A DNA stretch of 6,964 bases, taken from assembly GCA_009785775.1 (NCBI GenBank), contig WQVR01000045.1, positions 1-6,964 of the forward strand. The letters run 5' to 3'. Of the stretch, positions 1 through 5,304 are shown piece by piece. The position numbers were made by a program, and so were the translations under genes. The notes below the pieces were generated by a model. The model saw only the letters and a list, made by a program, of their open reading frames with translations. It ran no database searches and had not been told where the DNA came from. Source of the DNA: Candidatus Proendomicrobium guianensium (GTDB lineage: Bacteria > Elusimicrobiota > Endomicrobiia > Endomicrobiales > Endomicrobiaceae). The first letter of the stretch is position 1; every line of letters starts with the position of its first letter.

Positions 1-1118
1 GCTTGCAAAAAGACCTTTGCGAAATTACCGGCATGGATGAATTTACGCTTGCGCCTGCCGCAGGCGCGCAAGGCGAGTTTTGCGCCCTTCTAATGATAGC
101 CGAATATTTTAAAAGCCTGAAACAAAACCGCACAAAAGTTATTGTGCCCGATACCGCCCACGGCACTAATCCTGCGTCTGTTTCAAGCGCGGGGTTTGAA
201 GTTATACCTTTACAAAGCGAGGCTGACGGTTCACTTAAAGCTTCTAAAATAAAAGAAGTTTTAACCCCGCAAGTTGCCGCCATTATGCTTACAGTGCCTA
301 ATACATTAGGCGTATTTGAAAAAGAAATAATTGAAATTGCAGAAATTTGCCACGCTAACGGTACGCTTTTGTATTATGACGGCGCAAACCTTAACGCTTT
401 AATGGGTATTGTGCGCCCCGGAGATTTAGGCTTTGATATTATGCACGTTAATTTGCACAAAACTTTTTCCACGCCGCACGGCGGCGGCGGACCGGGCGCA
501 GGGCCTGTGGGCGTTAAGAGTTTTTTAACTCCCTATTTACCTATTCCTACGGTTGAAAAGAAAGGCGAAAAATATACGCTAAATTACAAGCTAAAAAAAA
601 GCGTCGGAACAATAAAATCTTTTTTCGGTAATTTCCCCGTAATACTAAAAGCTTACGCTTATATAAAAACGCTGGGAGCCAAAGGTTTAAAAGACGCTTC
701 GCTTCTTGCGGTGTTAAACGCAAATTACCTGATGTCTAAATTTCAAGATAAAGTTGATATTCCCGCAGGCAGTCCATGTATGCATGAATTTGTGCTTGCG
801 CCAAAAAAACTTTTGCCCACGGGCGTTCGCACGCTAGATATTGCAAAAAAACTTTTAGATTACGGCTATTATGCGCCAACGGTATATTTTCCGTTAATTG
901 TAGAAGAAGCAATAATGATAGAACCTACCGAAACCGAAACTAAGCGAACTTTAGACCGTTTTGCCGAAGTTTTACTTAAGATAATTTTTGAAGATTCTAA
1001 AAATGTAGACGACATGAAGTCCGCGCCGCAAAAAATGCCGCTAAAACGCCTTAATGAAGTTGAAGCCGCGCGTAAACCCGTTTTAAACTGGCAGGATATT
1101 TCAAAAATTACAGAATAA
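1..1118 (+). CDS. gcvPB: Glycine dehydrogenase (decarboxylating) subunit 2, 5'-truncated by the window edge
   Basis: This is the PLP-carrying half of the two-subunit P-protein of the glycine cleavage system. With GcvPA it decarboxylates glycine and passes the aminomethyl group to the lipoyl arm of GcvH in the cytoplasm. The first complete codon is at 3, and 371 residues are visible. The family is usually about 480-500 residues, so roughly the first 110-120 are missing to the left. Visible family motifs are PAAGAQGE near residue 18, DTAHGTNPAS near 50, YYDGANLNALMG near 134, and NLHKTFSTPHGGGGPGAG near 150. The Lys of that last motif (residue 153 of the visible part, codon 459-461) should be the PLP Schiff-base lysine. 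The C-terminal block with SAPQKMPLKRLNEVEAARKP is also typical and complete. A small oddity is LTVPNTLG where I remember LTNPNTLG as usual. The rest of the gcv genes presumably lie upstream, unseen. The stop is TAA at 1116-1118. Confidence 0.96.
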   Translation, partial: LQKDLCEITGMDEFTLAPAAGAQGEFCALLMIAEYFKSLKQNRTKVIVPDTAHGTNPASVSSAGFEVIPLQSEADGSLKASKIKEVLTPQVAAIMLTVPNTLGVFEKEIIEIAEICHANGTLLYYDGANLNALMGIVRPGDLGFDIMHVNLHKTFSTPHGGGGPGAGPVGVKSFLTPYLPIPTVEKKGEKYTLNYKLKKSVGTIKSFFGNFPVILKAYAYIKTLGAKGLKDASLLAVLNANYLMSKFQDKVDIPAGSPCMHEFVLAPKKLLPTGVRTLDIAKKLLDYGYYAPTVYFPLIVEEAIMIEPTETETKRTLDRFAEVLLKIIFEDSKNVDDMKSAPQKMPLKRLNEVEAARKPVLNWQDISKITE

Positions 1119-1134
1119 TTCAATAAATATAGTG

Positions 1135-1163
1135 TTGACTGCAAAAACATAATTTGTTAAACT
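1135..1163 (+). promoter_or_regulatory. Sigma70-type promoter ahead of the sugar transporter operon
   Basis: The -35 candidate is TTGACT at 1135-1140 (5 of 6 to consensus). After a 17-base spacer comes the -10 candidate TAAACT at 1158-1163 (4 of 6), preceded by TG at 1155-1156, which gives an extended -10. Transcription would begin near 1170 and leave an AT-rich leader of about 50 bases before the ATG at 1220. It lies in the only intergenic gap longer than 14 bases and points at a tightly packed run of genes. It is seen by pattern only. I found no clear operator palindrome or riboswitch-like structure beside it. Confidence 0.6.
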
Positions 1164-1210
1164 TTCGAGGTTGTTCCTAAAATTAATAAAGTACTAATTA
1201 AAATATATTC

Positions 1211-1216
1211 GGGGGA
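1211..1216 (+). promoter_or_regulatory. G-rich ribosome binding site that decides the start of the binding-protein gene
   Basis: The run GGGGGA sits 3-4 bases before ATG 1220 and immediately abuts an in-frame TTG at 1217. The TTG would leave essentially no spacing, so the ATG at 1220 is the sensible start. The spacing is still shorter than the usual 5-9 bases, which makes this a slightly unusual site. Confidence 0.5.
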
Positions 1217-1219
1217 TTG

Positions 1220-2509
1220 ATGTTTAAAAAGTTATTGGTTGTTGCTTTGTTTGCATGTCTTTTGCCTATGGTAGCGGGTTGCGGCAGACCTAGAGTAAGG
1301 GGAGACATTACCGTTTGGCATTGGATGACAGACAGGCAAGCCGCTTTCGACGCTCTTACCCAAAAGTATTATGAAAAAACAGGACTTCGCGTAGTTTTTG
1401 AAGTTTTTGCGCCTGAAGACGTTTACAGAAGCAGAATTCAAGCCGCCGCAAGCGGCAGGCTTTTGCCCGATATTTTCAGCCCCCAAGGCGACAGACGCGA
1501 ACTTGCCGCTTTTATCAACGCGGGTTTTATAGCTAACCTTACCGAATATATGAACGACGGTTGGAAAGATATGCTTTTCGAAAGAGCACTGCAACCGATG
1601 ACTTTTGAAGAAGACAACCAGTGGGGCGCGCCGGCTGGAATATACGGCGTACCGCTAGATGTTAACTCTTTAATGCTTTATTTTAATAAAGACCTTTTTA
1701 GAAGGGCAGGTCTAGACCCTTATAACCCGCCGCAAACATGGACAGAATTTATTGAAGCCGGAAGAGCCTTGCGTGCCGCGGGTATCCAGCCTTTTGTTTC
1801 GGGCTTTGGTGAAGGCTGGCTTATAAACGCTTTTGCAACAAGTTATAAATGGAATCTTTTCGGACGTGAAGGCGTGCTTGGTCTTATAGACGGAACAATA
1901 CCATATACTGATCCGCGCTACGTTAGAGTTTTGCAACTTTTTGAAGAAATGCGCAACCACAGGATTTTGGCTTCCGGTATAGTTACAATGGTAAATAAAG
2001 ACGCCGAGCGCGTTTTTGCTACCGAACGCGCGGCTATGGCTTTTAACGGTTCTTGGGGTATAAACGTTTATAACTCTATGAATCCTAACCTTAACTTTTC
2101 CGTAATGCCTTTGCCAAGGCTTGAAGAAGGGCGCTACCCAATGCTTAAATTCGGCGGGGAAGGCTCCAGCCTTTTTGTAAATGAACAATCACCGAAAAGA
2201 GATGAGTCTATAGCATTTTTAAGGTGGCTTACCGAGCCCGAGCAACAAGCTTTCCTTGCGCGTGAAACCTTAAATATACCTTCTAACAAAGAAGTTGCCG
2301 AAGATTTACCCCCGTTACTTAAAATATTTTCCGAACACATGGCATATGCTATAGAGCCCCTTCCCAGAGTAGAAGCTTGGCAGGTAGTAAACTTCATAAA
2401 TATTAACCTTCAGTCTATAATAATAGGTGAAAGAACACCGGAAGTTGCCGCGCGCGAAATACAGGCAGAAAAAAACAGACAGGCGGCAAGAGCCGCCCGC
2501 AGGGGATAA
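1220..2509 (+). CDS. Sugar ABC transporter substrate-binding lipoprotein (family 1)
   Basis: This is the extracytoplasmic binding protein of a CUT1-type carbohydrate importer. It captures the sugar and delivers it to the two permeases encoded next. The product is 429 residues, normal for the family. The N-terminus MFKK is followed by a hydrophobic stretch and a lipobox VAGC, with the lipidated Cys at residue 21, so it is a membrane-anchored lipoprotein. The mature part begins with GDITVWHW, a typical first strand. Around residues 143-165 it carries the hinge-proximal motif GVPLDVNSLMLYFNKDLF, and a WTEF helix follows. Later blocks (AAMAFNGSWG, and the FLRWLTEPE helix near residue 330) also fit the SBP_bac_1 fold. 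The C-terminus is an unusual Ala/Arg-rich basic tail (residues about 415-429). The substrate cannot be read from sequence. Arg codons are mostly AGA/AGG (22 of 34), unlike the upstream gene. ATG 1220 is preferred over the in-frame TTG 1217. Confidence 0.9.
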   Translation: MFKKLLVVALFACLLPMVAGCGRPRVRGDITVWHWMTDRQAAFDALTQKYYEKTGLRVVFEVFAPEDVYRSRIQAAASGRLLPDIFSPQGDRRELAAFINAGFIANLTEYMNDGWKDMLFERALQPMTFEEDNQWGAPAGIYGVPLDVNSLMLYFNKDLFRRAGLDPYNPPQTWTEFIEAGRALRAAGIQPFVSGFGEGWLINAFATSYKWNLFGREGVLGLIDGTIPYTDPRYVRVLQLFEEMRNHRILASGIVTMVNKDAERVFATERAAMAFNGSWGINVYNSMNPNLNFSVMPLPRLEEGRYPMLKFGGEGSSLFVNEQSPKRDESIAFLRWLTEPEQQAFLARETLNIPSNKEVAEDLPPLLKIFSEHMAYAIEPLPRVEAWQVVNFININLQSIIIGERTPEVAAREIQAEKNRQAARAARRG

Positions 2510-2511
2510 AC

Positions 2512-2515
2512 AGGA
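2512..2515 (+). promoter_or_regulatory. Ribosome binding site of the first permease gene
   Basis: AGGA lies 8 bases before ATG 2524, just after the stop of the binding-protein gene (2507-2509). It supports the ATG start and separate initiation in a polycistronic message. Confidence 0.6.
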
Positions 2516-2523
2516 TATAAAAA

Positions 2524-3408
2524 ATGAGAATTTCTAACAAAGAAAAAGCTTATAACATGATGTTTATAGCGCCCGCGCTTATCCTTTTTATGGTATTTAA
2601 TTTATACCCTATATTGCGCACAATTCAGCTAAGTTTTTTTGAATGGAACGGCATAGACAGACACATGACTTTTGTGGGTTTTCAACAGTACATAGACATA
2701 CTTTTTTATAACCCCATATTTTGGCGCTCAATGTTAAATGCAGGTTACATTACGCTATTATCGCTAACTCTTCAAAACGGGCTTGCTTTAATGCTTGCAT
2801 TGCTTGTTAACAGGCAAATCAGGGGCGATAATATCTACAGAGTAATTTTCTTTTTACCGCCTGTATTGTCAGGCATTGTGGTAGGTCTTATATGGAGATT
2901 TGTATACGACGGCAACCACGGTATTTTAAACCACGTGCTTGTATATACTTTCGGTCTTGAGCAGTTTAGGGATTTCGCATGGCTTAGCGAAATACGCACC
3001 GCGCTTTCAGCAGTTACGGTAGTGCATATGTGGAGGGGATTCGGCTACGGGTTTATTATACTTCTTGCCGGTCTTCAAACCATACCGCAAGACCTTTATG
3101 AAGCCGCCGAGGTTGACGGCGCAGACGCATGGCAACAGTTTAAGTATATAACCGCGCCTTTGCTTATACCTGTATTTACTTTGGTTTCAATACTTACGGT
3201 TTTGGGTTCTATGCAAATATTTGACCTGATATACTCTATGACACGCGGCGGGCCTGCAGGCCATACCCACGTGCCTATTACCAGAATTTACGAGTATATG
3301 AGTAATGGCGAATTCGGCTATGCTACCGCCATGGCTATACTTTTCGGTATCGTATTGCTTGTTGTCAGCGCCGCACAAATTTACGTTTCAAAAAAACTAA
3401 ACAGGTAA
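2524..3408 (+). CDS. Sugar ABC transporter permease, MalF/UgpA type
   Basis: This is one of the two inner-membrane channel subunits of the CUT1 importer. The length is 294 residues, typical of a short MalF/UgpA-like protein without the extra periplasmic domain of E. coli MalF. Six hydrophobic segments can be placed at about residues 12-34, 71-95, 105-127, 160-184, 213-232 and 268-288. The cytoplasmic EAA loop that docks to the ATPase is intact at 193-212 (EAAEVDGA, then FKYITAPLLIP). The conserved TRGGP stretch near 240 and the FGYATAMA stretch before the last helix are family hallmarks. It begins 14 bases after the binding-protein stop, with a good ribosome binding site, and is followed 4 bases later by its partner permease. 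Arg codons are again mainly AGA/AGG (10 of 14). Confidence 0.93.
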   Translation: MRISNKEKAYNMMFIAPALILFMVFNLYPILRTIQLSFFEWNGIDRHMTFVGFQQYIDILFYNPIFWRSMLNAGYITLLSLTLQNGLALMLALLVNRQIRGDNIYRVIFFLPPVLSGIVVGLIWRFVYDGNHGILNHVLVYTFGLEQFRDFAWLSEIRTALSAVTVVHMWRGFGYGFIILLAGLQTIPQDLYEAAEVDGADAWQQFKYITAPLLIPVFTLVSILTVLGSMQIFDLIYSMTRGGPAGHTHVPITRIYEYMSNGEFGYATAMAILFGIVLLVVSAAQIYVSKKLNR

Positions 3409-3412
3409 AAAA

Positions 3413-4252
3413 ATGAACGTACACCTTATAAAAAAAAGAATTTTAGACTCTGTAACCCATGTTATACTTATCACTGTTGCGCTTACATGCGTATTTCCAG
3501 TGTTTTGGATGCTTTCTTCCTCTTTAAAAACACAGGATGAAGTTTTTACGTCTATGAGGCTTTTGCCGCAATCTTGGCGTTTTAGCAATTATCTTGAAGC
3601 TTTTGTTCAGGCTGATTTCGGCGTGTACTTTCTTAACAGCCTTTTTTACACGGTTGTGGGCGTGTTTTTTATTGTTTTTATAACCTCACTTGCCGCATAT
3701 GGCTTTGCAAGGCTCGAGTTTTGGGGCAGAAACGCTTTGTTTTATATACTTATTTCAACGCTTCTAATACCTATTCCGGGCGTGTTTATACCGCTTTACC
3801 TTTTGCTTAAAAATCTTGGTCTTCTTGATACGCGCACAGGTCTTTTGCTGTGTTACATAGCGGGGGGGCTGGCATTCGGGATATTTTTATTAAAATCGTT
3901 TTTCGATAATCTTCCCAAAGAAATAGAGGAAGCCGCTTTAATAGACGGTTGCTCGCGTTTTGGGCTTTACTGGCGCATAGCTTTGCCGCTTGCGCGCCCT
4001 GCGCTTGCAACGCTTGTTATAATGAATTCCTTAACCATTTGGAATGAATTTTTGCTTGCTTTGGTTGTGCTTCAAGACAGAACTAAAATGCCTATACAAA
4101 GGGGCTTAATGGTGTTTCAGGGTACATTTATTACAGACTACCCTATGCTTATGGCAGGCTTAACGATTGCTACTATTCCCGTAGTTGTTATATATTTATT
4201 TATGCAAAAACACATCATAAAGGGTATTGCCGCCGGCGCCCTGAAAGGTTAA
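3413..4252 (+). CDS. Sugar ABC transporter permease, MalG/UgpE type
   Basis: This is the second membrane subunit of the importer and pairs with the preceding permease. At 279 residues it has the usual MalG-family length. Hydrophobic segments lie at about 13-35, 72-95, 107-131, 143-163, 196-217 and 246-265. The EAA loop is at 173-192 (EAALIDGC, then RIALPLARP). It ends in GIAAGALKG, the characteristic C-terminus of MalG-like permeases, which contacts the ATPase in the maltose transporter. The gap to the upstream permease is only 4 bases, and its AGG ribosome binding site (3403-3405) overlaps the end of that gene, so translation is probably coupled. No ATPase gene follows. The next gene is a phosphatase, 9 bases on. 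Confidence 0.93.
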   Translation: MNVHLIKKRILDSVTHVILITVALTCVFPVFWMLSSSLKTQDEVFTSMRLLPQSWRFSNYLEAFVQADFGVYFLNSLFYTVVGVFFIVFITSLAAYGFARLEFWGRNALFYILISTLLIPIPGVFIPLYLLLKNLGLLDTRTGLLLCYIAGGLAFGIFLLKSFFDNLPKEIEEAALIDGCSRFGLYWRIALPLARPALATLVIMNSLTIWNEFLLALVVLQDRTKMPIQRGLMVFQGTFITDYPMLMAGLTIATIPVVVIYLFMQKHIIKGIAAGALKG

Positions 4253-4261
4253 TTTTTTGCT

Positions 4262-4891
4262 ATGGCTATAAAAGTAATAGTGTTTGACCTAGGCAAAGTT
4301 ATTTTTGACTTTGACATTAACAAACTTTCTAAAGACATATCTTTACATTCCTCAAAACCCGCAAGCGAAATTTACAGTATTATGCTAGCCTATGCACATA
4401 AATGGGAAAGCCTGTTTCTTTATGAAACAGGCAAAATCTCATCGCAAGAGTTTTATGAAAACTTAAAATCTGTTTTTTCATACAACGGCACTTATGAAGA
4501 TTTTGTTTTAGCATGGAATAGCATTTTTACTCCCATGGAAAACTCAATAAACTTTATAAGGTCTTTGCGCAAAACCACTCCTTTAGAAATTGCCATGCTG
4601 TCTAATACCAATGAACTTCATTTCGAATACTTAAAAAATTCTAACCCCGAAGTTTTTAGCTGGTTCAATAACTTCCACCTTTCCCACAAAATGCAAAGCC
4701 GCAAGCCCGAAAGCCAAATTTACCAAAGCCTTATAAATTTTTATAAGTTTTCTCCGGAAGAAATATTTTTTGCCGACGATTTAGAAGTAAACGTATCTGC
4801 CGCGCGCAAGCATGGCATAAAAGCGTATACATTTACAACTGTAGAAAACTTAATAGCTGACTTAAAGAAAGAGCAAGCGGCCCTTACGTGA
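4262..4891 (+). CDS. HAD-superfamily phosphatase, YihX-like (possible sugar-1-phosphate phosphatase)
   Basis: This is a cytoplasmic 209-residue haloacid-dehalogenase-type hydrolase. HAD motifs are in order. Motif I is FDLGKV with nucleophile Asp9. Motif II is LSNTN with Ser114. Motif III is RKPE with Lys148. Motif IV is FADDLEVN with Asp172/Asp173. A small helical cap lies between about residues 17 and 90. The second Asp of the usual DxD in motif I is Gly11. From memory, E. coli YihX, an alpha-D-glucose-1-phosphate phosphatase, has the same DLG form and closely similar blocks (LSNTN, RKPE.xIYQ, FSP then FxDD). YihX is therefore my best family match, and release of free glucose from glucose 1-phosphate is an inference. 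Position directly behind sugar permeases (9-base gap) supports a sugar-phosphate role. No strong ribosome binding site precedes ATG 4262. The AAAGG at 4244-4248 is rather far, so coupling to the upstream gene is likely. The stop overlaps the next start by 4 bases. Confidence 0.85.
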   Translation: MAIKVIVFDLGKVIFDFDINKLSKDISLHSSKPASEIYSIMLAYAHKWESLFLYETGKISSQEFYENLKSVFSYNGTYEDFVLAWNSIFTPMENSINFIRSLRKTTPLEIAMLSNTNELHFEYLKNSNPEVFSWFNNFHLSHKMQSRKPESQIYQSLINFYKFSPEEIFFADDLEVNVSAARKHGIKAYTFTTVENLIADLKKEQAALT

Positions 4892-5304
4892 TAAATTTTG
4901 GCATAAGCCCCGCTAAACAAAAAACCCTTGAGTCACGTCTTAAAAAACTTAACATAAACCCTGCCGACTTTAGTGAAGCTTTTACGCGCTCGGGCGGCAA
5001 AGGCGGGCAAAACGTAAACAAAGTTGAAACTGCCGTACATTTAAAGCATTTTGCGTCCGGCATTGAAATAAAAGCTACTAAGCACCGCACACAGTTGTTA
5101 AACAGGTACTATGCGCGTGTTTTACTTTGCCAAAAAGTTGAAGAGTTAATGCTAGGCGCACTTTCCCAAAAGCAAAAAGAAATAGAGAAAATACGCCACC
5201 AAAAGCGCAAACGTTCACAACGCGCTAAAGAAAAAGTACTTTTTGACAAAAAAATGCTTTCTCAAAAAAAGAATGACAGGGGAAAAATAGATGTCAACAT
5301 TTAA
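4888..5304 (+). CDS. RF-1-domain peptide chain release factor-like protein (ribosome rescue)
   Basis: This is a 138-residue protein with only the peptidyl-tRNA hydrolase domain of class I release factors. It has no stop-codon-recognition domain and is therefore not a true RF1/RF2. The catalytic GGQ is at residues 39-41 in RSGGKGGQNVNKVET. The domain continues through the HLKHFASGIEIKA and RTQLLNRYYARVLL blocks. The C-terminus (about 108-138) is very basic, with IRHQKRKRSQRAKEK, as in ArfB/YaeJ and especially mitochondrial C12orf65 (MTRFR)-like rescue factors. It should release nascent chains from stalled ribosomes or free large subunits. The start is GTG 4888, sharing GTGA with the stop of the phosphatase gene, which is classic translational coupling. 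No ATG fits. The 3' end overlaps the NAD synthetase gene by 14 bases. The exact rescue subfamily is not certain. Confidence 0.9.
   Translation: MINFGISPAKQKTLESRLKKLNINPADFSEAFTRSGGKGGQNVNKVETAVHLKHFASGIEIKATKHRTQLLNRYYARVLLCQKVEELMLGALSQKQKEIEKIRHQKRKRSQRAKEKVLFDKKMLSQKKNDRGKIDVNI
5278..5282 (+). promoter_or_regulatory. Strong ribosome binding site of the NAD synthetase gene, inside the preceding gene
   Basis: AGGGG lies 8 bases before ATG 5291, within the last codons of the rescue-factor gene. It supports the ATG 5291 start, which creates a 14-base overlap (5291-5304), and it is the best Shine-Dalgarno match in the window. Confidence 0.65.

Noticed and set aside
869..1150. Minus-strand open frame overlapping the end of gcvPB and the promoter gap
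   Set aside because: It is antisense to conserved gcvPB codons, its product resembles no family I know, and it would run through the promoter.
1160..1172. Imperfect palindrome AACTTTCGAGGTT over the -10/start region as a repressor operator
   Set aside because: Only the outer AAC/GTT and one inner pair are symmetric. That is too weak to call an operator.
1183..1201. Inverted repeat TTAAT...ATTAA in the leader as a terminator or regulatory hairpin
   Set aside because: It has a 5-pair all-AT stem with a 9-base loop and does not extend in either direction. It is expected by chance in AT-rich DNA.
1712..2188. Long open frame on the minus strand inside the binding-protein gene (158 codons)
   Set aside because: It is a shadow of a well-supported + strand gene. 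It has no recognisable domain and an odd basic/aromatic composition.
4228..4259. GC-rich stretch followed by a T-run after the second permease as a rho-independent terminator
   Set aside because: The GC bases (GCCGCCGGCGCC) are coding for the conserved GIAAGALKG end. No stable stem ends next to the T-run at 4253-4258, and the next gene starts 3 bases later.
4295..4297. Gly11 in place of the second motif I Asp as a sign of a dead HAD enzyme
   Set aside because: The same DLG form occurs, as I remember it, in the active YihX phosphatase. All other HAD motifs are present.
4993..5016. Lys before GGQ (GGKGGQ) in the rescue factor as an active-site anomaly
   Set aside because: Other GGQ-only rescue proteins that I recall also carry Lys here, and the GGQ itself is intact.
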